Shown: positions 35,201-42,715 of the stretch, in pieces | Numbering within the stretch: position 1 is the stretch's first letter | Layout: each line of letters begins with the position of its first letter | Assembly (NCBI GenBank): GCA_937907395.1 | Contig: CALCII010000011.1 | Location: 186,001 to 250,000 of the forward strand | DNA: 64,000 bases | Source: an uncultured Chitinophagaceae bacterium | GTDB lineage: Bacteria > Bacteroidota > Bacteroidia > Chitinophagales > Chitinophagaceae | Reading direction: 5' to 3' | The notes under the pieces: model-generated | The model's input: only the letters and a program-made list of their open reading frames with translations | What the model was told of the DNA's origin: nothing | The model's database searches: none | Translations under genes and position numbers: made by a program

Positions 35201-35404
35201 GTCGGTTTTCCATACACCGGCACTGGCACCACCCACCCAGATCACATCGGGATTGGTGTAAAGGGCATCGATGGCAGTAACACGGCCGCTCATTCCCGCC
35301 GGACCGATATTACGGGGTTTGATGTTTTTAAAATGTTCGTTTTTAACCTGTGCCTGTGAAAAAGCTGCAAGAAACAGCAGGCACGCAAGGATCGTTATTC
35401 TCAT
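32273..35404 (-). CDS. Secreted BNR/Asp-box (sortilin-like beta-propeller) repeat protein
   Basis: About 1043 residues with a signal peptide from MRITILACLLFLAAF to near SQAQV; this ATG is preferred over an upstream one at 35455 that adds a non-signal stretch. Residues 30-720 contain many Asp-box/BNR motifs of the form SxDxGxTW (KTDNGGATW, KTLDGGKTW, KTTDGGETW, STDKGTTW, TRDGGKTW, TRDFGKTW), so a beta-propeller of the VPS10/sialidase class. The remaining 300 residues hold a beta domain and a helical coiled coil. Known relatives in Bacteroidota are annotated as glycosyl hydrolase-like without proof. It is probably periplasmic or surface-located; the substrate is unknown. Confidence 0.88.
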   Translation of the reverse strand: MRITILACLLFLAAFSQAQVKNEHFKNIKPRNIGPAGMSGRVTAIDALYTNPDVIWVGGASAGVWKTDNGGATWKPIFDDQPILNIGSIKVQQSNPDVIWVGTGEGNPRNSLNLGEGIFKTLDGGKTWKRMGLEKTRNIHRILIDPTNPNVVYAAAIGNPYGVHPERGVYKTTDGGETWQRILYTNDTTGCAELVMDPANPNKLIASMWQHQRKPWNFNSGGPGSGLYITVDGGKNWKKLGKEDGLPAGTLGRIGIAFAASQPTRVYAKVEATKNGLYKSDDGGFTWSLVNAKADDVTDRPFYYQEIYVDPKNENRIYDVHSTITMSEDGGKSFTTIIPYSGIHPDHHAWWIHPTNTNLIIEGNDGGIGISRDRGKTWRFDEQLPFGQFYHINVDNELPYNVMGGLQDNGSWRGPGYAWIDGGIRNYYWDNLWGGDGFDVMPDPTDSKWVYAMSQGGFVGRYNVTTGQSEFIRPPAPDAKTKMRFNWNSAIAQDPHNVNTIYYGSQFLSKSTDKGTTWTIISPDLTTNNPEQQKEETGGLTLDITGAETFNSILAIAPSAINKDVIWVGTDDGNVQLTRDGGKTWTNFRGKIPGMNTGAWVTQVHASRYNEGEAFVVSNDYRRGDFSITVFRTRDFGKTWENMVANKGLRGYALCMIQDPAEPNLIFVGTEHGLWISYDNGKSFSQWTNGYPSVSTYDMAIQEREADLVIATFGRALWIFDDIRPLRAFAKANGAAPTKKITAFEAPVAYQAEYKNAPGYEWSTWGLYEGENKRRGAMISFFVKPVDAKDTVAAKQKADSAVVKFFDDQNKQLRMMKIKADSGLNRFYWNFDTKGSRFPGSPKRGPNAPEQGGGYPVFPGTYKVVISLGKEADSLMLTVKEDPRVEMKREVYEAKKKMMERLQLSVNKLTEAIDRVTDAEETLTRIEAALKGAEGKEADSLRKACTQMRDAIKKMREPIFGRSAEGRQGITRFADRTTMTAIQGARSEINSKIAAPSAQTERLVVEAETAVTESINSINEFFNGKWKEFRKLAEATPLKLFKE

Positions 35405-35611
35405 GACAGATTTAGTTTGAACCCTGAAATTCTGAAATGAAAAGGGGCATTCCAAATGTTTTTGATGGGTGGTTGGTTGCTGAACCCCGTTGGCGGCTTT
35501 TAGCCCCGACGGCGGTTATTGGAAGTTTTCCGACTTTAAAAATATTTAACAACTCAAATTGCATGTATGTACATTTAATTTCGCATATTTGCATTCTAAA
35601 TCAAATAATAC

Positions 35612-36253
35612 ATGAAAAAAATTGCCTTTTTACTGGTGGCAGTGTCTGGAATCGCTGCATTATCTGCCTTTATACCTAAGAAAACAACTGTAGCAACAGC
35701 TGTGTTACCAGCTGCCAGCCAGACAGTTACAAAATGGACAGTAGACAAACCCCATACTACTGTGAAGTTTGCCGTAAGCCACATGGTGGTAGCCGAGCAG
35801 GAAGGAAGCTTCAAAGTGTTTGATGGTACCGTTGAGCATACAAAAGCTGATTGGAGCGATGCAAAGATCAACTTCAGCATTGATGTGAACTCTATCAATA
35901 CCGATAACGAAAACCGTGACAAGCACCTGAAGAGCGATGATTTCTTCAATGCAGAAAAATATCCCACGATCACATTTGTGAGCACCAGCTTTACTCCTAA
36001 AGGTGGTAACAAATATGAGCTGAAGGGAAACCTCACTGTACGTGATGTAACCAAGCCTGTAACTTTTGATGTTACTTATGGCGGTATCAATGTGAGCAGC
36101 CGTGGTGATAAAGCAGGTTTCAAAGCTGTTACAACCATCAACCGTTTTGATTACAACCTCAAATGGGACCGTGCTACAGAAGCAGGTGGCCTGGTTGTAG
36201 GTAAAGAAGTGGAAGTAACTGTACGTCTGGAATTAAACAAGGTGAAACAATAA
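35612..36253 (+). CDS. YceI family periplasmic protein
   Basis: 213 residues with a signal peptide (MKKIAFLLVAVSGIAALSAF). The mature part is a YceI lipocalin-like barrel: WTVDKPHTTVKFAVSHMVVAEQEGSF, INFSIDVNSINTDNENRDKHLKS and KGNLTVRDVTKPVTFDVTYGG are diagnostic. YceI proteins bind long isoprenoid or amide lipids in the periplasm; a transport or stress role is likely. A strong palindromic terminator follows 19 bases after the stop, shared with the convergent S9 peptidase. Confidence 0.95.
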   Translation: MKKIAFLLVAVSGIAALSAFIPKKTTVATAVLPAASQTVTKWTVDKPHTTVKFAVSHMVVAEQEGSFKVFDGTVEHTKADWSDAKINFSIDVNSINTDNENRDKHLKSDDFFNAEKYPTITFVSTSFTPKGGNKYELKGNLTVRDVTKPVTFDVTYGGINVSSRGDKAGFKAVTTINRFDYNLKWDRATEAGGLVVGKEVEVTVRLELNKVKQ

Positions 36254-36272
36254 GAGAATGTAGGTGGAAGTA

Positions 36273-36304
36273 AAAACCCCGGCCATGGCCGGGGTTTTCT
36301 TTTT
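36273..36304 (+). terminator. Bidirectional intrinsic terminator between yceI-like and S9 peptidase genes
   Basis: Perfect palindrome AAAACCCCGGCC/GGCCGGGGTTTT followed by CTTTTTT. It serves the yceI-like gene and, by symmetry, can act on the opposite strand. Confidence 0.9.
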
Positions 36305-36378
36305 TATCAAACAGAATTGTCAGCCTGTCCCGACACGTCGGGATGTCGAAGGCGGCTTTATGATTTGTCATTCTCTCC

Positions 36379-38292
36379 TCATTTCAATGTTGCAGGTGCC
36401 GCTTCTTTCTTCAGATATTTATCCAGGAACTTCAAGGTTTCGTTCGCCGCTTTCATCTGGTTTTCTTTCTTTACAAAGCCATGCCCTTCATCGGGGAACA
36501 ACACATATTCAACAGGTGTGCCGTTATTACGGGCACCGGAAACAATTTCATCGCTTTCAATCTGTAATACCCGTGGATCGTTGGCTCCTTGTAATACAAG
36601 CAATGGTGTTTTGATTTTTGATGTATTGAATAAAGGCGATATGTTTTTCAAACGAACAGAGTCGGCTGTAAACGGATCACCCAGTTCATCGTACAATGCT
36701 TTACGGAAACTTTCCCAATAAGGAGGAATGCTGGTAAGTGTGCGCATCCAGTTGGCCACACCAAACAAATCAACACCAACAGCAAATTCATTGGGGTATT
36801 GAATAATGCCGGCCAGGCTCATAAAGCCACCATAGCTGCCACCATAGATGCCAATTTTTGTACTGTCGATATAATCCTGTTGTGCCAGCCAGCGTTTGCC
36901 CCACACACAATCTTTCAGGTCTTTATCGCCATGATTGCGGTTGTCCATTTTATAAAATGCTTTTCCATAACCGCTGCTGCCACGATTGTTCACGGCCAAC
37001 ACTGCATATCCATGATTAACTAAGTATTGAATGGTGTTGGAATAACCCGCCCGGCTTTGTCCACCCGGACCGCCATGTACCCATACCAGCGCCGGAACTT
37101 TCGTGGTGGATGAGGCACGGTGAGGTTTGTAATAGATCGCAGGAATTTCCACTCCATCAAAAGATTTGAAACGAACTACTTTTGCATCTACCAGGTCATT
37201 TGAATTTACTTCAGAGGTTAAAGTACTGGTGAGCTGTTTTATTTTTTTCGATTCTACATTATACCAGTACAGGTTCATGGAACTGCGGTCGCTGCTCACA
37301 TTTAAAATCATATTCTTCTCACTGCGGGAGATATTGATGCCGGAGATATAACCGTTCTCCATAGCTGGCAATTTCACTTCTTTTCCGGTAGCATGGTCAA
37401 ACAGCATAACCTTATCCCTGCCATCTTCATTAATACCAATTACATGATACTTGCCGGTTTCGCTGATGTACATATAACTCACATCCCACTTGGGTTCAAA
37501 GAATTTTTCTTTTGTTCCGTTAGTAAGATTGTATTTCACTACATAGGAGAAATCTGTTCCTTCATTGGTGATGTAGTAGAGATAGCTGTCGTTGGGTTCA
37601 AACCCTGCAGGTGAATAAGTGGCATCGCCTGCACTTTCGTTCGACAGTTTTTTTGTTTCTTTTGTTTGTGAATCGAAGAGATACATTTCGTTTCTGTCGG
37701 TGGTAATGCTTTTCGTTAACACCAGCCAGCGCTCATTAAATGAAATTCCGTTTACATCTAAACCACTATCGTTTTTATACAGGAGAACAGGTTCCCATTT
37801 TGTTGTATCCATTTTGTAGACATCAAAAAATTTCGGGCTCCGTTTATTACTGAGATAATAAAAATGTGATTTGTCTTTTGTCCATCCAAAGAAGGAAGCT
37901 TTTTCTTTATAACCGGGAGTAAGATCTTTTACTGTCATTGGTCCTGTTTGCAGAAACAGGTGGTCGTTTTCATTTCCGCCTTTATCTGCACTGTAAATAA
38001 AGTTGTCGGTACCGGGTACATAATCAACAATGAAAAGCGATTCTTTATCGGATGCTGTGAGTGCAGATTTGACAGAGTCGTTCAGGTTTACTTCATAGAT
38101 ATTAAAAATGCCGGAGCGGTTACTGCTGATGAGAATTTTTGTTTCGTCGCTGTTGAAGGCCGAACCGGCAATGCCTTCTGTTTGATAAAACTGTTCTATT
38201 GTGTATTGAGTTACTTCACGTGGCTTTTCTTCTTTTTGTTTGCAGCCAATGAAGCTTGTAACCAGAATGGCTAAGAGTAGACTTGTGCGCAT
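36379..38292 (-). CDS. S9 family serine peptidase (prolyl oligopeptidase/DPP-like), lipoprotein
   Basis: About 637 residues. The start MRTSLLLAILVTSFIGC gives a lipoprotein signal with the Cys at residue 17; an upstream ATG at 38325 adds 11 non-signal residues. The first 380 residues form a WD40-like beta-propeller (TADVR-type strands such as ILISSNRSGIFNIYEV). The C-terminal alpha/beta hydrolase has the nucleophile Ser in GIYGGSYGGFMSL, an acid in VLQGANDPRVLQIES and the His in FPDEGHGF. S9 enzymes cut short peptides after proline or other residues. It is probably anchored in the outer or inner membrane, facing the periplasm. Confidence 0.92.
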   Translation of the reverse strand: MRTSLLLAILVTSFIGCKQKEEKPREVTQYTIEQFYQTEGIAGSAFNSDETKILISSNRSGIFNIYEVNLNDSVKSALTASDKESLFIVDYVPGTDNFIYSADKGGNENDHLFLQTGPMTVKDLTPGYKEKASFFGWTKDKSHFYYLSNKRSPKFFDVYKMDTTKWEPVLLYKNDSGLDVNGISFNERWLVLTKSITTDRNEMYLFDSQTKETKKLSNESAGDATYSPAGFEPNDSYLYYITNEGTDFSYVVKYNLTNGTKEKFFEPKWDVSYMYISETGKYHVIGINEDGRDKVMLFDHATGKEVKLPAMENGYISGINISRSEKNMILNVSSDRSSMNLYWYNVESKKIKQLTSTLTSEVNSNDLVDAKVVRFKSFDGVEIPAIYYKPHRASSTTKVPALVWVHGGPGGQSRAGYSNTIQYLVNHGYAVLAVNNRGSSGYGKAFYKMDNRNHGDKDLKDCVWGKRWLAQQDYIDSTKIGIYGGSYGGFMSLAGIIQYPNEFAVGVDLFGVANWMRTLTSIPPYWESFRKALYDELGDPFTADSVRLKNISPLFNTSKIKTPLLVLQGANDPRVLQIESDEIVSGARNNGTPVEYVLFPDEGHGFVKKENQMKAANETLKFLDKYLKKEAAPATLK

Positions 38293-38369
38293 AGTCAAAG
38301 AATTTAGACATATAAGGTACACCACGAACCCCGAACCTGCAAGGATAATTTACGGTTAGCCGAAATAAA

Positions 38370-38395
38370 AAAGCCACCCGTTTGAGAGTGGCTTT
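38370..38395 (-). terminator. Intrinsic terminator of the DUF4920 gene
   Basis: On the minus strand, stem AAAGCCAC/GTGGCTTT with a ten-base loop, followed by TTTATTTC, about 20 bases after the stop codon. Confidence 0.8.
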
Positions 38396-38415
38396 GCGAA
38401 GTACTTTTTCCATTA

Positions 38416-38886
38416 TCAGAGAACCAACACACCTTTTGCAATGAATTGTGTTTCCTTCTTGGGTGTTTTGATTTTTTCAATTTCTTCCTTGCTTTTACCG
38501 GCATCTTCGGCATAGTGCTGTTGCTGCTTCACACTCACCTCTTTCACTTTTGCCTCACCTTCCAGCACAACTGTTTGTCCTACAATGTTTTTAGGCATAA
38601 AAAAGCCATAATCTTTAAAGCGCACCAGCATGGTTTCGCCATTTTGCTTTTCTACACGCATCCAGCAACCTTTTTCCTGGCATACTTCGGTTACTTTAAC
38701 GGTTACTTTACCGTTGAAACTGCCATCGGCAACAACCTGTTGTTCCATTTTGTCAACAGTTACAGCGTCTTTGTTCGTTGGGGCCTCTCCGTAAGTAACG
38801 CCTTTGGCGGCCGGAGTAGGTTCGGTTTGAGAAAAGGCCAGTGTGGAAATGCAAATAGCCACCAGCACAGAGAAGAGTTCTTTCAT
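38416..38886 (-). CDS. DUF4920 domain protein, secreted
   Basis: 156 residues from MKELFSVLVAICISTLAFSQ, a clear signal peptide; longer upstream frames lack one. Residues 30-130 match DUF4920: GVTYGEAPTNKDAVTV, VKVTEVCQEKGCWMRVEKQNGE with a CxxKGCW motif, and FKDYGFFMPKNIVGQTV. DUF4920 proteins are small periplasmic oligosaccharide/OB-like folds of unknown function; the conserved Cys-Lys-Gly-Cys-Trp suggests metal or redox binding. A strong promoter (TTG, 19 bases, TACCTTTG) lies 20 bases upstream of the start. Confidence 0.88.
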   Translation of the reverse strand: MKELFSVLVAICISTLAFSQTEPTPAAKGVTYGEAPTNKDAVTVDKMEQQVVADGSFNGKVTVKVTEVCQEKGCWMRVEKQNGETMLVRFKDYGFFMPKNIVGQTVVLEGEAKVKEVSVKQQQHYAEDAGKSKEEIEKIKTPKKETQFIAKGVLVL

Positions 38887-38905
38887 ATAGTTCCAGTTTA
38901 GACCA

Positions 38906-38935
38906 CAAAGGTAGGCAGAGCGGCTATCCATCCAA
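38906..38935 (-). promoter_or_regulatory. Promoter (TTG / 19 bp / TACCTTTG) of the DUF4920 gene
   Basis: Both Bacteroidota elements are present on the minus strand: -33 TTG at 38933-38935 and -7 TACCTTTG at 38906-38913, with a 19-base spacer. Confidence 0.65.
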
Positions 38936-38976
38936 GCAGAAACTGTTAAAGTGCTGCGGGAAAACAACCCCAGCCA

Positions 38977-38984
38977 TAATTTTG
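38977..38984 (+). promoter_or_regulatory. Promoter -7 element TAATTTTG of recA
   Basis: Full match to TAnnTTTG, 78 bases upstream of the ATG at 39063. It overlaps the first TTGCTAAA repeat of the recA leader. Confidence 0.5.
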
Positions 38985-39035
38985 CTAAAAAATTTGGTTT
39001 CTAAAAATATTAGCAGTAACATTGCTAAACAATTT
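38982..39035 (+). promoter_or_regulatory. Direct repeats TTGCTAAA(A/C)AATTT in the recA leader, possible operator
   Basis: Two 14-base copies at 38982-38995 and 39022-39035, 40 bases apart. The second is also a near-palindrome (CTAAACAATTTAG). The first overlaps the promoter. This would suit a repressor such as a LexA-type regulator, but the site is not a known LexA box. Confidence 0.35.
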
Positions 39036-39062
39036 AGTGTTAACAAACAAAACAAACCCAAT

Positions 39063-40139
39063 ATGGAAGAGACTTTAATTTTGGAGAAACCAAAAGAGAA
39101 AAAAATGAGCAAGGAAGTCAATAAAGAGAACCAGGAAAAGCTGAAAGCGCTCAAACTGACGATTGATAAAATAGACAAGGATTTCGGGAAAGGCAGTGTG
39201 ATGATGATGAACGAAAAAGGGGTTCATGAACTGGAAGTGGTATCCACCGGTTCCATTGGCCTGGATTCTGCATTAGGCGTTGGTGGTGTTCCCAAAGGAA
39301 GAATTGTTGAGATCTACGGACCTGAAAGCAGTGGTAAAACCACCATTGCCACACATATTATTGCCGAAGCACAGAAGAAAGGCGGTATCTGCGCCATTAT
39401 TGATGCGGAGCATGCATTTGATAGTGCCTATGCTCAAAAACTGGGAGTGGATGTAGACAATCTGCTCATCTCCCAGCCTGATTATGGTGAACAAGCCCTT
39501 GAAATTGCCGATCGTTTGATCCTCAGCGGTGCATTGGATGTAGTGGTGATTGACTCTGTGGCAGCATTGGTGCCCAAAGGCGAACTGGAAGGTGAAATGG
39601 GTGATAGTAAGATGGGTCTTCAGGCACGATTGATGAGCCAGGCACTTCGTAAACTCACGGCTACGATTTCAAAAACAAATACCATCTGTATTTTCATCAA
39701 CCAGTTGCGTGAAAAAATTGGTGTGATGTTCGGCAATCCCGAAACCACAACCGGTGGTAATGCGTTGAAATTCTATGCGTCGGTACGTCTCGATATCCGT
39801 CGTATGAGTCAGATCAAAGACGGTGATGAAGCTATTGGTAACCGTGTGAAAGTGAAAGTGGTGAAAAACAAAGTGGCACCTCCGTTCAAAGCGGCAGAGT
39901 TTGATATCATCTTTGGTGAGGGCATCAGCAAAACCGGTGAAATCATTGATATGGGTGTTGATTTGGGTATTGTGCAGAAGAGCGGTAGCTGGTACAGTTA
40001 TAATGGTGATAAACTCGGACAAGGAAGAGATGCGGTACGACAGTTACTGATCGATAATCCCGAGTTGGCAGGAGAAGTTGAGAAAAAGATCCGTGAAAAG
40101 ATAAAAGAAATTCAAAGCGGCACACAGGCTGCTTCGTAA
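39063..40139 (+). CDS. recA: Recombinase RecA
   Basis: About 358 residues. RecA forms filaments on single-stranded DNA and drives homologous recombination and the SOS response. Visible are the Walker A loop GPESSGKTTIATHI, the aspartate-ended Walker B VVVIDSVAALVPKGEL, the L2 region IFINQLREKIGVMFGNPETTTGGNALKFYAS and the C-terminal RIGxVKVKVVKNKVAPPFK-like stretch. The frame is open to a TTG at 38982 in the promoter. The ATG at 39063 or the one at 39105 (MSKEVNKENQEKLKAL), which gives a RecA-like N-terminus, are realistic starts. A terminator follows. Confidence 0.97.
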   Translation: MEETLILEKPKEKKMSKEVNKENQEKLKALKLTIDKIDKDFGKGSVMMMNEKGVHELEVVSTGSIGLDSALGVGGVPKGRIVEIYGPESSGKTTIATHIIAEAQKKGGICAIIDAEHAFDSAYAQKLGVDVDNLLISQPDYGEQALEIADRLILSGALDVVVIDSVAALVPKGELEGEMGDSKMGLQARLMSQALRKLTATISKTNTICIFINQLREKIGVMFGNPETTTGGNALKFYASVRLDIRRMSQIKDGDEAIGNRVKVKVVKNKVAPPFKAAEFDIIFGEGISKTGEIIDMGVDLGIVQKSGSWYSYNGDKLGQGRDAVRQLLIDNPELAGEVEKKIREKIKEIQSGTQAAS

Positions 40140-40164
40140 ACGCTGGGTTTGTTTGTAAGTATGC

Positions 40165-40197
40165 GGGCTGTTTCGAAAGGAGCAGCCCCATTTTTTT
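40165..40197 (+). terminator. Intrinsic terminator after recA
   Basis: Stem GGGCTG/CAGCCC around an AT-rich loop with a run of seven T at 40191-40197, 26 bases after the stop. The stem also faces the convergent DUF3817 gene. Confidence 0.8.
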
Positions 40198-40202
40198 GCT
40201 TA

Positions 40203-40523
40203 TTAATTTTCTGCCGGAACCGTTTCTGGTTTCACCAGGTCTTTCTTCAGTTGTTTATCGAATACAAATGTTCCCAAAGGAAGAAAAGCAGCAATAAAAG
40301 CCAAAGCAAATTTTTTGAAAGGCCATTTGTACTCTTCCTTCGCCAGCCAGGCTAACGTAACATAGCCAATGAATAACGCACCATGTGCCCAGCCAACATA
40401 CTTAACCGCCAATGGCTGATCCCAGATATATTTCAATGGCATCGCAATACAAAGCAAAACAAGAAACGAAATCCCTTCTGCAAAACCGGTTTTACGCAAC
40501 AGGTTCAATAAAGTTTGATTCAT
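40203..40523 (-). CDS. DUF3817 family membrane protein
   Basis: 106 residues from ATG at 40523. Three or four membrane segments; the wording LRKTGFAEGISFLVLLCIAMPLKYIW and VKYVGWAHGALFIGYV is the DUF3817 signature. The family sits in the inner membrane and has no proven function. It lies 32 bases downstream of the MerC-domain gene on the same strand and is probably cotranscribed with it. Confidence 0.88.
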   Translation of the reverse strand: MNQTLLNLLRKTGFAEGISFLVLLCIAMPLKYIWDQPLAVKYVGWAHGALFIGYVTLAWLAKEEYKWPFKKFALAFIAAFLPLGTFVFDKQLKKDLVKPETVPAEN

Positions 40524-40555
40524 GGTAATAATGTAAAAGGCTTGGTTGAGAAAAA

Positions 40556-40954
40556 TCAATGATTGCAGTCTTCCGTATGACAATGATTGGCCAAACGGCA
40601 GTAACGGTGATTGAGCAAATGTGCACTTACAATGGCAACAACTCCTGGCAACACAAAGATCAACGTGGAATACGGGAACTTGATAAACTGATGCATTACA
40701 AACAAGAGCATGCCAAATGTAAAAATTCCAATGGTGATAAAATTGTGGTGATGTTTTTTGAAACCATGCCACAAAGTATACACCCCGATCACGAAAGCAG
40801 CACCCAGCAACAGTATTTCAATCACCGGATTGTGTACGATGTTCACGCCAAAAAGTGGCAGGCTGCTGATGAGTAATGGCGTTATCGCACAGTGTATGGC
40901 ACAGGCCACAGATGCTGCAATACCCCAGGCTTCCCAATTGATCCGGAAATTCAT
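40556..40954 (-). CDS. MerC domain-containing protein
   Basis: 132 residues from the ATG at 40954. Four hydrophobic segments; WGIAASVACAIHCAITPLL carries the MerC-type Cys-Ala-Ile-His-Cys motif in the first helix. The cytoplasmic tail is metal-ligand rich: HGFKKHHHNF and HCHTEDCNH. MerC proteins move mercury or other soft metals across the inner membrane; in Bacteroidota they often sit beside Fur-family genes, as here. The gene is divergent from the SCO1-Fur pair. Metal identity is not determined. Confidence 0.85.
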   Translation of the reverse strand: MNFRINWEAWGIAASVACAIHCAITPLLISSLPLFGVNIVHNPVIEILLLGAAFVIGVYTLWHGFKKHHHNFITIGIFTFGMLLFVMHQFIKFPYSTLIFVLPGVVAIVSAHLLNHRYCRLANHCHTEDCNH

Positions 40955-40961
40955 AAGTGAG

Positions 40962-40994
40962 CAAAAGTACATAAATGCAATTTTGTTGCAAATA
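40962..40994 (-). promoter_or_regulatory. Promoter (TTTG / 19 bp / TACTTTTG) of the MerC-domain gene
   Basis: On the minus strand, TACTTTTG (40962-40969) lies seven bases before the ATG, with TTTG 19 bases further upstream: a near-perfect Bacteroidota promoter. Confidence 0.65.
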
Positions 40995-41030
40995 ATATTT
41001 TCAGCTTGTGTTTCCTCCCCTCATCATTCG

Positions 41031-41038
41031 TAACTTTG
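41031..41038 (+). promoter_or_regulatory. Promoter -7 element TAACTTTG of the SCO1-fur operon
   Basis: Full match to TAnnTTTG, 15 bases before the SCO1 ATG, with a TTG at 41006-41008 giving a 22-base spacer. Confidence 0.55.
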
Positions 41039-41053
41039 ATGCTATTTTATAAT

Positions 41054-41710
41054 ATGTCAAAGAAAATCTGGTTCCTGTTGGGCTTTTTCCTGGTTTTGCT
41101 GGCCACTTTTTATCTGGTATTGTTCTGGGGTACTGATGAATGGCGCCGTAAACTGCCATTGATGAACGATGTGAAAGATTTTGCATTTGTGAATCAGGTG
41201 GGCGATACGGTCACTAACCAAACGTTTGACGGCAAAGTGCATGTGGTTGAATTCTTTTTCACTACCTGCAAAGGAATTTGTCCCAAGATGAATACCAACA
41301 TGCTCAAGCTGGCAGCGGAATTTAAAGAGGAACCCGATTTTATGATCCTTAGCCATACAGTGGACCCCGATAAAGATTCTGTAGGCCGCTTGCGGGTTTA
41401 TGCCGACTCGCTGAAGATTGATCCCAAACGATGGATGTTGGTTACCGGCACAAAAGAGAAATTGTATGAGGCAGCCAGAAAAAGCTATTTGCTGGACGAT
41501 CAGAACAATGAAACTGCAGCCATTGCAGATCAGTTTATTCATACCCAGTTGTTTGCGTTGGTAGATAAGAACGGTGGCGTAAGAGGTATTTATGATGGGC
41601 TGAACAAACAGGAGCTGGACAAATTGAGAAAAGATATTCGTTTGTTATTAAAGGAGGCTTACAAAGGTCCCCGTTTTGTAAACGGTATTTTTTCGAACAA
41701 TCCCAATTAA
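41054..41710 (+). CDS. SCO family protein (Sco1/SenC-like)
   Basis: 218 residues. A single N-terminal membrane helix (WFLLGFFLVLLATFYLVLFW) is followed by a thioredoxin-like domain in the periplasm. The copper-binding motif is TTCKGICPKMN (CxxxC), with a later His in QFIHTQLFALVDK. SCO proteins deliver copper to the CuA centre of cytochrome oxidase or act as a thiol reductant. The ATG at 41054 is chosen over an upstream one that lies before the promoter. It is followed 13 bases later by a Fur gene, so the pair is an operon. Confidence 0.92.
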   Translation: MSKKIWFLLGFFLVLLATFYLVLFWGTDEWRRKLPLMNDVKDFAFVNQVGDTVTNQTFDGKVHVVEFFFTTCKGICPKMNTNMLKLAAEFKEEPDFMILSHTVDPDKDSVGRLRVYADSLKIDPKRWMLVTGTKEKLYEAARKSYLLDDQNNETAAIADQFIHTQLFALVDKNGGVRGIYDGLNKQELDKLRKDIRLLLKEAYKGPRFVNGIFSNNPN

Positions 41711-41723
41711 GTAAATTCGGGTT

Positions 41724-42140
41724 ATGGGCGAGAATATTCGTGAGTTACTGAAAAAAAATCACTTGAGCGTGACCGATAGTCGGGTGCAGATACTCGATTT
41801 GTTCTATCATGCTCCGGGTGCACTGGCTCATGCCGATATCGAAAAGAAGACAAGTGATAAAATTGACCGGGTAACGATCTATCGCACACTTCAAACCTTT
41901 GAAGAAAAGGGAATGATCCATACAATCCCCACATCGGATAACTCGGTGAAATATGCGTTGTGCAAAGACCACTGCGCCGAAGGGCATCATCATGATAATC
42001 ATGTTCATTTCATTTGTAATCATTGCAGCAAAACCATTTGCCTGGATGATGTACTGGTGCCCGAAGTAAAACTCCCCAAAGGCTTTGCGCCGCTTCAATC
42101 TAACATGGTAGTGACCGGTATTTGTAATGAATGCAGGTAA
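41724..42140 (+). CDS. Fur family transcriptional regulator
   Basis: 138 residues. The N-terminal winged helix-turn-helix (ALAHADIEKKTSDKIDRVTIYRTLQTFEEKG) is followed by a metal-binding dimerisation domain: CKDHCAEGHHHDNHVHFICNHCSKTICLDD, with several His/Cys ligands including the structural zinc CxxC. The HHHDNHVHF wording fits Fur or Zur. It controls metal homeostasis from the cytoplasm. Linkage with a SCO1 gene and a divergent MerC-domain gene makes zinc or copper likely, but the metal is not settled by sequence. Confidence 0.92.
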   Translation: MGENIRELLKKNHLSVTDSRVQILDLFYHAPGALAHADIEKKTSDKIDRVTIYRTLQTFEEKGMIHTIPTSDNSVKYALCKDHCAEGHHHDNHVHFICNHCSKTICLDDVLVPEVKLPKGFAPLQSNMVVTGICNECR

Positions 42141-42239
42141 GTAGCAGTTGGTCGTTTACCGTTGATCGTTGGCCGGAAGAAGGCGTAATGCTCAATGCAA
42201 AATGCTTAATGTTGAAAACTCCAACCGATAGCGTCGGTG

Positions 42240-42650
42240 GCAAGTGAGCACTTTGCGAAAACCTCTGTGTTCTCTTTTCTCTGCGGCAAAGAAAACCACA
42301 AAGTCACAAAGGAAGACACAAGGATCACGAAGGCACTCGCTTTGTTCGTGAGATAGAAACACGGATGGAACGGATTGGGCGGATGAACGCAGATGAAAAA
42401 GTAAAAAGGTAAAAGTCAAAATAGAAATGCATCCCAACCTCTTGAACCGCCGACGCTATCGGCCGGGGCCTTCGGCTTTGGAACTTCTTGAACGTTCCTC
42501 CTCTCTGCGAAAACCTCTGTGTTCTCTTTTCTTTGCGGCGAAGAACGTTGGCTGTTGATTGTTGGCCGATGGTCGGAAGAGGTCTCCATAGTTGAAATTC
42601 GTGTATACTGCGAAGCACTCGTACACCGTACCTCTAACTTCGTACATAAA
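42240..42650. repeat. Dispersed Bacteroidota repeat cluster, copy 2 (no gene)
   Basis: The 575-base stretch 42141-42715 has no credible gene. It contains two CTCTGTGTTCTCTTTTCT-type blocks, the block 42351-42448 (inverse of 32118-32216, about 6 differences over nearly 100 bases), a short GC-rich stretch ATCGGCCGGGGCC, and at 42624-42649 the inverse of 31692-31717. ORFs here translate repeats. Confidence 0.85.
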
Positions 42651-42715
42651 AATGGATGAATGCACACGAACCATTTGAACCTCTGGAACCTTTTGAACTT
42701 CTTAAACCTTTCTCC

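Noticed and set aside
36319..36345. Small GC-rich hairpin TCCCGACACGTCGGGA as a terminator
   Set aside because: No T tract follows, and the stronger terminator 36273-36304 already separates the genes. It may simply be a species-typical palindrome.
42192..42674. Several minus-strand ORFs (for example MYEVRGTVYECF and similar)
   Set aside because: They lie wholly in the dispersed repeats and have no conserved domain.
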